Below the pieces are notes generated by a model, which saw nothing but the letters and a program-made list of their open reading frames with translations, was not told where the DNA came from and searched no databases. From Corbicula japonica (Eukaryota; Mollusca; Bivalvia; Venerida; Cyrenidae), in assembly GCA_038501625.1 (NCBI GenBank), contig JAZAYU010000015.1:5292991-5356990 (forward strand): a DNA stretch of 64,000 bases. The letters are read 5' to 3'. This document shows, piece by piece, positions 46,298-58,644 of this stretch. Made by a program: the position numbers and the translations under genes. Position 1 is the stretch's first letter. Every line of letters begins with the position of its first letter.

Positions 46298-48958
46298 CTA
46301 TTGTAAGCAACACATCCCCTTGTCATGGTGAACATTTATGTAAAGTTATTTTGAAATCACTCCATTCATTAGGAATTTACAGCCCAGACAAGAAAATTTT
46401 ATTTTTGGTAACAGTGACCTTGACCTTGGACCAACAGGCATGGGTATTGTACGCGAAACTACACCTTGTCATGGTAAACATTTGAGCCAAGTTATTTTAA
46501 AATCCAATGAGAAATAACAAATTTACAGCCTGGACAAGATTTTTCTATTTTTAGTAACAGTGACCTAGTTTTTGACCCCAGGTGACCCATATTCAAACTC
46601 GTCCAATTAATAACTGGGACATATGTCCTGACCAAGTTTCTTTACAATCTGACAATCAGAGTAAAAATGTGACCACTAAAATGTTAACAAGAAAATTCTA
46701 TTTTTAGTAACAGTGACCTAGTTTTTGGACCCAGATGACCCATATTCAAACTTGTCTGAGAAATCATTGGGACAAACATCCTGACCAAGTTTCATGACAA
46801 TCGGAGCAAAAAATGTGACCTTTAGAGTGATAACAAATAAATTCTATTTTTAGTAACAGTGACCTAGTTTTTGGACCCAGATGACCCATATTCAAACTCG
46901 TCCGAGAAATCATTGGGACAAACATCCTGACCAAGTGTCATGACAATCAGAACAAAAATGTGACTTCTAGAGTGTTAACAAGAAAATTCTATTTTTAGTT
47001 ACAGTGACTTAGTGTTTGGACCCAGATGACCCAAATTCAAAATAGTCCTAGAAATCATTGGGACAAATACCCTGACCAAGTTTGATGACAATTGGAGCAA
47101 AAATGTGACCGCTAGAGTGTTAACAAGAAAATTCTATTTATAGTAACAGTGACCTAGTTTTTGGACCCAGATGACCCATAGTCGAAGTCGTCCGAGAAAT
47201 CGTTGGGACAAACATCTTGACTAAGTTTCATGACAATCGGAGCAAAAATGAGACCGCTAGAGTGTTAACAAGAAAATTCTATTTTAAGTAACAGTGACCT
47301 AGTTTTTGGACCCAGATGACCCATATTCGGACTCGTCCGAGAAATCATTGGGACAAACATCCTGACCAAGTTTCATGACAATCGGAGCAAAAATGTGACC
47401 GCTAGAGTTTTAACAAGAAAATTCTATTTTTAGTAACAGTGACCTAGTTTTTGGACCCAGATGACCCATATTCGAACTCGTCCGACAAACCATTAGGACA
47501 AATACCCTGACCAAGTTTCATGACAATCAGAGCAAAAAAGTGACCGCTAGAGTGTTAACAAGAAAATTCTATTTTTAGTAACAGTGACCTAGTTTTTGGA
47601 CCCAGATGATCCATATTCAATCTCGTCCAAGAAATCATTGGGACAAACATCCTGACCAAGTTTCAAGACAATCGGAGCAAAAATGTGACCGCTAGAGTGT
47701 TAACAAGAAAATTCTATTTTTAGTAATAGTGGCCTAGTTTTTCGACCCAGATGACCCATATTCGAACTCGTACGAGAAATCATTGGGACAAACATCCTGA
47801 TCAAGTTTCATGACAATCGGAGCAAAAATGTGACCACTATCGGAGCAAAAATGTGACCACTAGAGTGTAAACAAGAAAATTCTATTTTTAGTAACAGCGA
47901 CCTAGTTTTTGGACCCAGATGACCCATATTCAAACTCGTCTGACAGATCATTGGGACAAACATCCTGACCAAGTTTCATGACAATCAGAGCAAAAATTTG
48001 ACCGCTAGAGTCTTAACAAGAAAATTCTATTTTTAGTAACAGTGACCTAGTTTTTGGACCCAGATGACCCAAATTCGAACTCGTCCGACAAACCATTAGG
48101 ACAAATACCCTGACCAAGATTCATGACAATCGAAGCAAAAATGTGACCGCTAGAGTGTTAACAAGAAAATTCTATTTTTAGTAACAGTGACCTAGTTTTT
48201 GGACCCAGATGACCCATATTCAATCTCTTCCAAGAAATCATTGGGACAAACATCCTGACCAAGTTTCAAGACAATCAGAGCAAAAATGTGACCGCTAGAG
48301 TGTTAACAAGAAAATTCTATTTTTAGTAATAGTGGCCTAGTTTTTCGACCCAGATGACCCATATTCGAACTCATCTGAGAAATCATTGGGACAAACATCC
48401 TGATCAAGTTTCATGACAATCGGAGCAAAAATGTGACCACTAGAGTGTAAACAAGAAATTTCTATTTTTAGTAACAGCGACCTAGTTTTTGGACCCAGAT
48501 GACCCATATTCGAACTCATCTGACAAATCATTGGGACAAACATCCTGACCAAGTTTCATGACAATCGGAGCAAAAATTTGACCGCTAGAGTCTTAACAAG
48601 AAAATTCTATTTTTAGTAACAGTGACCTAGTTTTTGGACCCAGATGACCCATATTCGAACACGTCCAAGAAATCATTGGGACAAACATCCTGACCAAGTT
48701 TTATGACAATCGGAGCAAAAGTGTGACCGCTAGGGTGTTAACAAGAAAATTCTATTTTTAGTAACAGTGACCTAGATTTTGGACCCAGATGACCCATATT
48801 CAAACTCACCTGAGAAATCATTGGGACAAACATCCTGACCAAGTTTCAAGACAATCGGAGCAAAAATGTGACCGGTATAGTGTTAACGAACTAAGTGTGG
48901 ACGGACGACGGACATTCATCGATTCTTATAGGTCACCCTGAGCCAGCTCAGGTGAGCT
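46298..48958 (+). repeat. L tandem array, 16 units of about 146 bp, within HP-C copy 2
   Basis: After two M-like units (46298-46540) the unit is AGTGACCTAGTTTTTGGACC, CAGATGACCCATATTCGAAC, GAAATCATTGGGACAAACAT, CCTGACCAAGTTTCATGACA, ATCGGAGCAAAAATGTGACC and GCTAGAGTGTTAACAAG. Variant units at about 47733 and 48334 repeat as a four-unit (about 600-bp) block. It ends with GGACGGACGACGGACATTC and a hairpin near 48940, then GTGAGCTAAAAAG. Confidence 0.88.
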
Positions 48959-49087
48959 AAAAAGTGTGGCCTTAACTTGCCAGTTTGTGTACATACACTG
49001 AACATTTTGAGAATGTGCTACAAATTTGTTGTTGTTGTTCTTGTTGTTGTTTTATTTAAAAAACAGTGAAAAACATAATTATTCAGA
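48959..49087 (+). repeat. S block, left half of a copy split by HP-D
   Basis: It matches 34797-34945 (with a 30-bp gap) up to CATAATTATTCAG. The matching right half resumes at AAAAGCCTGATTTTCAAAG (52208). Confidence 0.85.
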
Positions 49088-49688
49088 CTAGAAATGTGTC
49101 CATAGGACACGGATGCCCCCGCTATTCATGTTTGTCATGGTGAACATTTATACCAAGTTATTTGAAAATCCAATAAGTAATAACAAACTCACAGCCCAGA
49201 CAAGAAAATTCTGGTTTTAGTAATAGTGACCTTGACCTTGGACCTACAGGCATGGGAATTGTACACAACACAACGCCTTGTCATAGTGAACATTTGTGCC
49301 AGATTATTTTGAAATCACTCTGTTAATAACGAAGTTATATCCAGTACAAGAAATTTCTATTTTTCGTAACAGTGACCTTGACCTTGGACCTACAGGCATG
49401 GGTATTGTACACAACACATCGTCTTGATATAATGAACATTTATACCAAGTTATTTGAAAATCCAATAAGAAATAACAAAGTAACAGAGCAGACAAGATTT
49501 TTATAACAAAATTCTATTTTTAGTAACAGTGACCTTGACCTTTGACCTTAAGGCATGGGTGTTGTACATGACACACCGCCGTATCATGGTGAACATTTGT
49601 GCCAAGTTATTTTGAAATCCCTCCATTCATAAGGAAGTTACAGCCTGGACAAGAAAATTCTATTTTTAGTACAGTACATTCCACTTAA

Positions 49689-50467
49689 GGTAAGGCCTTC
49701 CTAATGAATACCTATATCCAGAAGAGTATCCAAGGGAGGTAACTTTAGTAGTATTAGGGTAGATTTCTGTCATGCAAGAGGACCAGGGTTCAAATCCCAC
49801 TGGAAGCTATTTTTTTTGTAAGCCTAGAGCTTAAATAATTGGCATATTTCTTTTTTTCCTGTGTAATTCTGTCATTGAATATAAAATTCTCATGATTTAA
49901 ACTAAAATAAGCAAAATTATCAAGATTAAAGGGGTTTTCGCTATCAGAATAGTGTTTATTCAAGTCATCAATTTGAAAATTTCTAAAACTGGACAGTAAA
50001 CTTCTCTGAATTTTTTTTTAAATTTTGTTTAAGGTATATAGTTAAAAAATGGTAAATTTTTGTATATTGCACCAATCAGGATTTTGCACAATTTTCATTA
50101 ATTTAGTCTCGTGAAATATAAAAAAAGGCATTTTTTAAATTTATTTGGTCAAAAAATGTCATTTTAAGATAAATTCTGTATTTATATATTATATCTTAAA
50201 TTGGTTTAGTAAAATATAACATATTTTGGATAAACTGTAAAAAATTAGGGTTGAATTTATCAATAACAAAAAAATTGTGTCACCGATTAAAGAATATGGA
50301 TACTTTCATGTTTTTTCTCACTTTTTTAAATAAAAAAAGCTAAAAATCTCAAAAACTGCACGGTGAAAATCATTAAAATTTTGCATACAAGTCAGTGTTA
50401 TGAAGCAGTTGATGAAAATATAATCAGATGTTGGATTCTCTATAGTGCCAGTTAGGCAGGCCTTACC
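49689..50467 (+). mobile_element. TTAA element E, copy 2, complete
   Basis: TTAA flanks at 49685-88 and 50468-71. The ends are GGTAAGGCCT and AGGCCTTACC. It sits within the left TIR of element P. The body of 779 bp has no open frame of note and includes a tRNA-Asp-like segment. It is uninterrupted at the place where copy 1 carries HP-A. Confidence 0.9.
49718..49806 (+). tRNA. tRNA-Asp-like segment in element E, copy 2
   Basis: It has the same words as copy 1: TTTAGTAGTATTAGGGTAGA, TTCTGTCATGCAAGAGGACC and AGGGTTCAAATCCCACTGG. The B-box-like GGTTCAAATCC is intact; stems are imperfect. Probably a SINE head or tRNA fragment captured by element E. Confidence 0.4.
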
Positions 50468-52207
50468 TTAATTGAATGCCGCTTATTTGAATATTTCGCT
50501 TAATATAGTAGAATATTAAAACACAAAACCATTTATATCTATTTCTATGATAAATAATCTCTTTATTTGAATAGGTAACCGCATGCATTTCGCTTATTAA
50601 GATAGCAATTTCCCAGCTTAAAAAGACTTACGACGCTAATCCTACTTGAATTTCACACGTTTCTGCCCCAAGGCAATGTGCATTATCGGTAACCTCGATA
50701 AATCTGTCATTGTTCATCACCTGTGTTACATAATGACTTCCGTTCACAGGCACGCATAATTGTGTTTACAGTATACATTTATAGCAATGACGTCACAAAA
50801 CGGGTTTCCCCGCATTGAGAATTTTCATTTGTTTACGTTCATAAGATGATCACGTTTTCAGGAAACCGGGAAATTCCCGGCTAAAAATAGATTAATCTTA
50901 ATACGAAAGAAACAGAAAAATATCAAATAACAAATAAACTTTGCCATACTTGCACGATAATTTGAATGTTATTTAGATCATTCAAACGAATCTTTATTTA
51001 GGATGGGTTTTAAAATATCGTATACGCAACGTTTTGGCGCCCCAAGTGAGATAATAACTCTTCAAAGAAAAGATAGTGGTATAGTAATCGGATAAAGATC
51101 GTGAATTTCGGATACGAAAAGTTACGAAATAAAATGAGTCGACTATGTCGGCAAAACGAAAATTTTTTGAAACGGCGCAGTCGAAAGAATCAAACGTATA
51201 CACAGCGCATTTACATAGTTTTTGTTATCTTCAAACCGGATTTTATTAAACATGATGACAGAATATATTTCTGAGCGCATTACCCCACCCACCACTGACG
51301 AAACTGAGAATTTGTAAGCTCCGTTTTTTATGATACTCCGCTTAATTGAATCTAGAATCCTGACAAAAAGACTATTCAAATAAGCGGATTCTACTGTAAC
51401 AGCGACCTTGACCTTTGACCTACAGGCATGGGTATTGTACGCGACACACCGTCTTGATATTGTGAACATTTATACCGAGTTCTAGTCCAATACGAAATAA
51501 CAAAGTTACAGACCGGACACGATTTTTCCAACAAAATTCTATTTTTAGTAACAGTGACCTTGACCTTGGACCTACAGGCATGGGTGTTGTACGCGACACA
51601 CCAGCTTGTCATGGTGAACATTTGTGCCAAGTTATCTTGAAATCCCTCCATTCATAAGGAAGTTACAGCCCGGACAAGAAAATTCTATTTTTAGTAACAG
51701 TGACCTTGACCTTGGACCTACAGGCATGGGTATTGTACGCAACACACTGTCTTGATATGGTGAACATTCATACCAAGTTATTTTAAAATCCAATAAGAAA
51801 TAACAAAGTTACAGAGCGGACACTATTTTTCCAACAAAATTCTTTTTTTAGTAACAGTGACCTTGACCTTGGATCTACAGGCATGGGTGTTGTATGTGAC
51901 ACACCGCCATGTCATGGTGAACATTTGTGCCAAGTTATTTTGAAATCCCTCCATTCATAAGGAAGTTACAGCCCGGACAAGAAAATTCTATTTTTAGTAA
52001 CAGTGACCTTGACCTTGGACCTACAGGCATGGGTATTGTACGCGACACACCGTCTTGATATGATGAACATTCATACCAAGTTATTTTAAAATCCAATAAG
52101 AAATAACAAAGTTACAGAGCGGACACGATTTTCGAACATACACACTGACACACACACAAACACACAGCCAGGGTGAGCACTATATGCCCTTCCGCCAGCG
52201 GGGGCAT

Positions 52208-52333
52208 AAAAAGCCTGATTTTCAAAGTGCTATAAAGGAAGAAAGTTTATTCGTCACTATCCATAAAATGACAAAATTTACCCTATAAAATCTTCCAGAG
52301 CAAAGTTCTTAATATTGCATAACACAGATATAA
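52208..52333 (+). repeat. S block, right half of the split copy
   Basis: AAAAGCCTGATTTTCAAAGT to TTAATATTGCATAACACAG matches 34950-35075. After GATATAAGGCC the match is lost. Confidence 0.85.
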
Positions 52334-53439
52334 GGCCTAAAAAAAATAGTTGTGTTTCTGGTGGCCCGACCGACCCTACTTTTTTACCGCCGACCGTAAC
52401 TTTTTTTTTGACTCGGAAAAAAATATCGAAGCATCGTTGTGGTCTCCAGTCGTCATGGATCAATTGGCCGAAGATGACAACGATATTTTGTAACGACGAC
52501 TTTTTGTTTAATTCGACAACGACGTTGTGTTTTATTCGTCTGCGAAAATCACAACCGCCGTAGTAAACAATCATGGCGGTCAGCGTTAGACAAACCGATA
52601 AAAATATATTTATACTTATTGATCTGCCAACGATTTCATCGAAGAATTACGGAAGCAAATAGATTAAGATTTCGGTTCAAGATGCATACGTGATAGGATG
52701 AAAATGCAAAATCATTGAACTTTGGCTCAAGGAGTTTACGATCTCGGACTTTTGTATGGTGACAAAAAGCACTTATCAAATAATTTATTAAACTCAGCTT
52801 TGGTGGTAGTGATAAATCTTTTACCATCATTGAAGGGTTATGAATTAATTTGATTATGTGTTAATTGCAACAATATCATGAAAGTAAATCTGTAGATGAC
52901 TTTGGTACACTTGCAAATGTGGTGTGCTTTATGGCTATAAGAAGTGGTAGACCTAGGTAAGAAAATTACCATACATATAAAACATATTTTTTCAGACATG
53001 GGCAAATCTTCAATATCTATGCGTTAAAAAACCTTACGGTTCTATGCATGGTACATGGATACAATTCTTATTATTTAGAAAATCTAAAATTTATGAAAAT
53101 AATATGTTAAAATATCGGCAATATCCTGGTTTAGGCCCCGTAGGGGTTTGTGTTTTTTAGACTCTCAAATATAATGACGACTGTAATGTCATATCGTTGT
53201 AATCTTCTCAGTTATTAGTTGAAGGTAATACAACCTACAGTTCAGTTTAAAAATGATTAACGAGTCACCGAATAAAATATACATGAATTATGAATGTCTC
53301 TCGTTTAGGCTATTATATATACTCCTTGTTTAAACCCCATATATATATAGAAAGAGAGTATACAAGTATATTTTACACCAGATAACATTTTCATATTCCT
53401 TCATTCCGTTTTCTTTTGTGCATTATAATTTAAATTATT
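52334..53439. other. Nothing recognised
   Basis: AT-rich. A 98-codon minus frame (52278-52574) and an 82-codon plus frame overlap here; neither shows a known motif. A CCCCGTAGGGG palindrome is at 53135. Confidence 0.45.
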
Positions 53440-53700
53440 TTTTTTTAACATGATACAATATACTTTTTATTTATTTACGGAATGAATGACATTTGCAGTT
53501 TAAAAACATTGGCAATCTCCTTAGTTTTCGGAATGAACCTTATTTATACTCCTAGTTTAGACCCCGGGGCTTAAACTAGGAGTATATATAAGCTAGGTTC
53601 ATTCCGTATAGCTGTTAGAGGCAATGTTTATAAACTACAAATTTCATTCATTCCGTAAATACATAAAAAATATATATTGTATCATGTTAAAAAGTAATAT
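53440..53700. mobile_element. Foldback element, about 260 bp
   Basis: The left arm (AACATGATACAATATAC, TTACGGAATGAATGA, CGGAATGAACCT, TATACTCCTAGTTTAGACCC) and the right arm (its reverse: CTTAAACTAGGAGTATATA, AGGTTCATTCCG, TCATTCATTCCGTAAATAC, GTATCATGTT) meet at CCCCGGGG at 53564-53571. The arms pair over about 120 bp with interruptions. Confidence 0.85.
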
Positions 53701-53973
53701 AAACGACGCATTTGTTTCGTTAAAACAACCGCAATGTTCATAAACTAGCTACACTTGTCATTCATTCCATAAATATATATCAAAGTACTGGAAGTACAGA
53801 AAACCGGCGAAGCGATTTTGCTTCTTGAGAATAACCAGTGCCATAATTCTCATACATGTATCCATTTACGAAAAAGCAAAAGAACTTGTTTCACTCGCAA
53901 AGACCTTCATCTTGTCTATATGATAGTGGAAATAAGGGTTTCCATGTATTATCTGGATGAAGGCTTCTGTTAA

Positions 53974-54209
53974 CCCTTTACTCCATAGATATACCTTCAT
54001 AGCTTGGGCGAACAGTTTAGATCCACATCAGCTGGCACATCTGTGCAATCTGATTTGGATTTAAAATGTTCGCTTTTAGAATCATTAATTTTTTTCTGAC
54101 CAGTAATCACACATTTTAGATCCAGATCAGATGCCACTATTGTGCCAGCTGACTGGGATCTGAACTGGTCACCTATGTGATGAAAGGCGTATATATTGAG
54201 TAAAGGGTT
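53974..54209. mobile_element. TTAA-flanked MITE, copy 2
   Basis: TTAA at 53970-73 and 54210-13. The left end is CCCTTTACTCCATAGA; the right end in reverse is AACCCTTTACTCAATA. Inside are GATCCACATCAGCTGGCAC, then GTGCCAGCTGACTGGGATC inverted. Related to 38263-38505. Confidence 0.7.
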
Positions 54210-54213
54210 TTAA

Positions 54214-55935
54214 GCAAGAAATTATAATAGTGAAATCTGTGTACTGACATCCCAAAGACAGAATGAACACGAAAAGTGATATAAAAAGTGAGACCCGATC
54301 GATGGGAATGATTATGCATTTATTTGAAATAAGAAGTATATAATTGTTTCCTTCATTGTGAATAACATGAAAAGGAAATCATAGAATTGAGAATCCTACA
54401 TATTAAGATAAAACAACCGAGGTTCATAACATTGCCGAAGGCATTGGAATTTAATGCTAGATAACACACATGTAAAATTGAAGACAATTTCAGAGGAAAA
54501 TGAATTACTATAGCTTATACCATAAATTTCCACCGTATTAAGTTGTATATAATAACGGACTCGATGGTTTTTTTCATGTAGCATATTATTAGAAAAAGGT
54601 TCCAGATTTAAGACATTCGTAAACATATCATTGAGTTTTGGTTGTTAAGGAGCTGGGATAAATGTCCATTAGCTTACAATCCGTTCATATAACATCAGTT
54701 TCAGCAGACAGATGTGTCGTTTTTAATTTTAGGCTTTATCATGGTTTCTCCTCTATATTCACACGTACGTTTACTGTTATTTGGCTTGCTTCAAAACGCG
54801 GGAAATTGTGACGTCACTGACATTTGCATATTCATTGTGTTACTGCTCCGAACAAAAATAATAATCATCTCTAGCTTAATCGAAAACGTAAACCTACTAA
54901 ACATCTTCACCTTTGGAAAAAAATGTAAATTATCCATTATTCCTGAAACAAATCATAGTCCGTTCCTTGGACCACTGATGGCCTTATTGTCGACGTGTCT
55001 CCTGCCACGTACGTGATAGCCGGACACGTACCGCGCTTACTCGTAGCATGTTTCGAATACATAGATCTGTAAATCTTACATGTCCCTATTTCTGTACGAA
55101 TAATATACGGTATACTAGTTTTAATATGTAAAATTTTACACATCTCAATAGTTTACTGTTTACTGTTCACGCTTATATGCGGAAATCCAATATATAAAAA
55201 TATTCAGCAATGATGATTGCTTCATGTTCAGTGATTTACAACAATCATGAACGCCTATCATCAAATAATAAACAAATGTTCGCAATATGTCTTGAAAATT
55301 TCAAGTGAAAGCATTTGCACATTTATTTCATAAAGTGGACAATTAAAGAAAAATATGCTAAGATGGAAATTTATCATTATCGTTATTGTAAATGATAAAA
55401 AAAAACGTGAAACAAACAGTTTAGCAGCGGAACAAATCCAATATTGAAATGGTTTTAAAATGACAAAATAAAGAAAATGTTTTCACTGTTATTTTGAGCT
55501 TAGAATTAGCAGAAAAAGATATATTAAATATTTCAGAATTAATATTAAGCTATTGTAATATCTTAACATCGGGAATATCGTTTATATCCTTGCCTAAAGG
55601 TAACACATCTGAGGCTCGCTAAAGAATCCCTGGCGGCTACAACCCCTAGATAAAATTGGTTTTCTGTTGTCGATTGTGTTCTGAATTAGGGACAGTGCAG
55701 TGAAGAAGTCAAGTATTCTTTTAGCGATACTAACGTGGCACGAGCCAACTTTAACACGTAACAGGAAACTTGGACTACTTTGCTTGCTGTGATTACTCTG
55801 AAAAAGCGTAAATCGCCGGTTGCCAGTGCCTAGTTTTGGTTTGATACCGATTTCAGAATTGTGATTAGTAAAACCAGCTTCGCTGGTTAAAAATATATTT
55901 AAAAAAAGAAGTCTTACCGAAAATAGTCTTTAGCA
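54214..55935. other. Nothing recognised
   Basis: AT-rich, low repeat content on reading. The longest frame (100 codons, 54714-55016) has no motif I know. ATGATATATCC-type simple words only. The upstream HOP2 exon could lie in DNA like this, but I found no convincing short exon. Confidence 0.45.
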
Positions 55936-57365
55936 TGTTTCCATGCCCCCTCTTTTTTGACAATTTCTCTCACTTTATATTATACTCCTGGTTTAGACCC
56001 CGGGGTTCAAACCAGGAGTATATATAATAAACGAATTGGTTACATTGATTCAGCAATTTGACAATTCCAAATATCCCCCAAAACAAACCAAGCCCCATTT
56101 TTAAATATATATGAACCCCCTAAGAAAACCCTATTCCAGGGGATACCCTCCCTTGCATGAAGAACTCGTTACTGTGAAGTCACTCGCGTTTTTTTTTCAG
56201 CAAATTTTCTTTTTGACAATTTCTCTCGCTTTATATTATACTCCTGGTTTAGACCCCGGGGTTCAAACCAGGAGTATATATAATAAACGAATTGGTAACA
56301 TTGATTCAGCAATTTGACACTTCCAAATATCCCCCAAAACAAACCAAGCCCCATTTTTAAATATATATGAACCCCCTAAGAAAACCCTATTCCAGGGGAT
56401 ACCCTCCCCTGCATGAAGAACTCGTTACTGTGAAGTCTCGCGTTTTTTTTTTCAGCAAATTTTCTTTTTTGACAATTTCTCTCGCTTTATGTTATACTCC
56501 TGGTTTAGACCCCGGGGTTCAAACCAGGAGTATATATAATAAACGAATTGGTTTCATTGATTCAGCAATTTGACACTTCCAAATATCCCCCAAAACAAAC
56601 CAAGCCCAATTTTTAAATATATATATGAACCCCCTAAGAAAACCCTATTCCAGGGGATACCCTCCCCTGCATGAAGAACTCGTTACTGTGAAGTCACTCG
56701 GGGTTTTTTTTTTCAGCAAATTTCCTTTTTTGACAATTTCTCTCGCTTTATATTATACTCCTGGTTTAGACCCTGGGGTTCAAACCAGGAGTATATATAA
56801 TAAACGAATTGGTTACATTGATTCAGCAATTTGACACTTCCAAATATCCCCCAAAACAAACCAAGCCCCATTTTTAAATAAATATAAACCCCCTAAAAAC
56901 CCTATTCCAGGGGATACCCTCCCCTGCATGAAGAACTCGTTACTGTGAAGTCACTTGCGTTGTTGTTTTTTTTTTTCAGCAAATTTTCTTTTTTGACAAT
57001 TTCTCTCGCTTTATATTATACTCCTGGTTTAGACCCCGGGGTTCAAACCAGGAGTATATATAATAAACGAGTTGGTTACATTGATTCAGCAATTTGACAC
57101 TTCCAAATATCCCCCAAAACAAACCAAGCCCCATTTTAAAATATATATGAACCCCCTAAGAAAACCCTATTCCAGGGGATACCCTCCCCTGCATGAAGAA
57201 CTCCTTACTGTGAAGTCACTCGGGATTTTTTTTCAACAAATTTTCTTTTTTGACAATTTCTCTCGCTTTATATTATACTCCTGGTTTAGACCCCGGGGAT
57301 CAAACCAGGAGTATATATAATAAACGAATTGGTTACATTATGATTCAGCAATTTGAACTAAGTTA
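55936..57365. repeat. Tandem array of palindromes, 256-264 bp units
   Basis: Six palindromes, each ATACTCCTGGTTTAGACCCC then GGGGTTCAAACCAGGAGTAT, occur with GTTTAGAC at 55991, 56247, 56503, 56763, 57027 and 57283. Between them lie AAACGAATTGGTTACATTG, CCAAATATCCCCCAAAACA, AGGGGATACCCTCCCCTGC and a T-run of changing length. Four short frames starting MNPLRKPYSRGYPPLHEEL are repeat translation. Confidence 0.92.
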
Positions 57366-57439
57366 GATTATATTCTGAGAATTAGCGATAATGCAGCGTT
57401 GCTGTATTTGCGATGACAACGATATTGTGATGCATACAG

Positions 57440-58644
57440 CAGGGATTCTAAAATCCTCGGCAGGCCGGTCATTGACCGATTTTCGGGAAGAATGTCCGAT
57501 TGAAATTTCAAAATTGGTTAAAAAATCGGTCATGAATATTGGCCTACAAACTGTTACAAAATTACCTACATGTACATTTTTTCACAGCTTAATCAGCTAT
57601 TAACCTGTCAATTAGCGACTAAACAAGTCTGCTACCATGACTACCACGACTACACGTTCCGTGAATAGCCTGCGGCATAGATGAAACGGGATGTGGTCGA
57701 TCTCATTTCAACAACGGGCGGGTTATTTAATTTCCTAAAAATGGACTGCGCCAGTCAAAGGCTGTCTGACATCAGAATTTAAGATAGCAAATTTTACACA
57801 TGGTTGTATAAACGATAAAACAGTTTGCATTTTATTGACAGACATGTTAGTCCGATATGTGCGTAATTCTAAAATACTGACAACCGAAAATTGCTGTTTA
57901 TTAAATTTAAAGAAAACTTATATCATGAGAATTTTACTTGAACTGTTAGCATTTCACAACAAATTTGAAATGGCTCAAATAAATATATACTTAAATGTGA
58001 AAAAATTCGAGTGACCGGCTTGGTTACTTACGCATATAACGATTCAAATAAATTTCAAATTTACAAAAATCTACGTATTCAACATTTATTTCCGAGTAAT
58101 GTTGCAAGTTCGTAGATTCAAAAATTACTACATCCGGTAAAGAAAAGAATAATATTTCAAACAACTATAATATAGTGTTACAAAACATGGTGTGATCGAT
58201 GTATATTAACGTAAAGCGAATACTTGCCTCCTGAAATTCCGAGAGAGAAAACATTTTTAATAACTAAATAATCCAGTTCACAATCGCTATGAACACTGCT
58301 GAAGATAACTGTTTTGAACCATTACGTCACGTTTTAGATGCATGGAATGCTTGTGTATTACAACATAGACGCCGATCGCCGTAAACTTCAAACGTCGCGT
58401 GCCGCTCTTATAAATCGATCAAAGAATTTTTCGGTCTACAGCTCGAAAACCATTAATCTTTTGAGAGGTTGTAGGATATCGCCGACGAGAAAATATGCCG
58501 GAAAAGAGAAATGGAGTGGGGGTCGGGAGAGTGAAATAGGCTGAACCGGGGACCGGAAGTCGCAGTTCGTGCGAACCAGAGGTCGGCGAAATGTCAATTT
58601 TGGCGCCAATGTCCGATTGGGATTTTGAAATTTTAGAATCCCTG
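57440..58644. mobile_element. hAT-type non-autonomous element with 8-bp target duplication
   Basis: The left end CAGGGATTCTAAAAT and the right end ATTTTAGAATCCCTG are perfect 15-bp inverted repeats, further supported by AATGTCCGATTG near each end. GCATACAG flanks both sides (57432-39 and 58645-52). CAGGG ends plus 8-bp duplication are diagnostic of hAT. 1,205 bp, no transposase seen; the 70-codon frame at 57391-57603 spans the left edge. Confidence 0.93.

Larger units (their letters stand above)
49672..51396. mobile_element. TIR element P (pogo/Tigger-like MITE), TA target
   Basis: Left CAGTACATTCCACTTA (then element E) ATTGAATG and right, in reverse, CAGTAGAATCCGCTTATTTG align over 24 bp. 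TA is at 49670-71 and 51397-98. The host M unit reads TTTTTAGTAACAGTGACC without it. The net length is about 0.94 kb. No transposase was recognised; the interior (50472-51350) is AT-rich. Confidence 0.88.
49088..52207 (+). mobile_element. HP-D element, copy 2, inserted in the S block
   Basis: It starts CTAGAAA. The hairpin is GTGTCC-ATA-GGACAC, then GGATGCCCCCGCT. M units are at 49110-49660 and 51400-52130. The 3' end has (CA)n, CCGC-CA-GCGG and GGGGCATA. Removing it leaves ATTCAG joined to AAAAGCC, as in the S copy at 34945. Inside is TIR element P, itself opened by element E. Confidence 0.93.
43490..52333 (+). mobile_element. HP-C element, copy 2, expanded by nested insertions, 3' end missing
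   Basis: The start CAAGAGC, 5' hairpin TGTCA/TGACA, TATGCCCCCGAA and the 160-bp leader (43490-43645) match copy 1. The leader is interrupted by the TTAA element E (43655). After it come 16 L units (46540-48890), the internal hairpin CTGAGC-CA-GCTCAG (48937-48950), and the S block split by HP-D. The block that follows S in copy 1 stops matching near 52333, so the 3' end is lost. Confidence 0.7.

Noticed and set aside
52278..52574. 98-codon minus frame
   Set aside because: Overlaps the S repeat at one end and has no recognisable motif; an 82-codon frame on the other strand covers the same bases.
54714..55016. 100-codon plus frame as HOP2 exon 1 or another gene
   Set aside because: Wrong strand for HOP2, no motif, AT-rich surroundings; no support beyond length.
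56111..57320. Four similar peptides MNPLRKPYSRGYPPLHEEL
   Set aside because: Generated by the 256-bp palindrome array; the T-run inside the unit changes frame between units.
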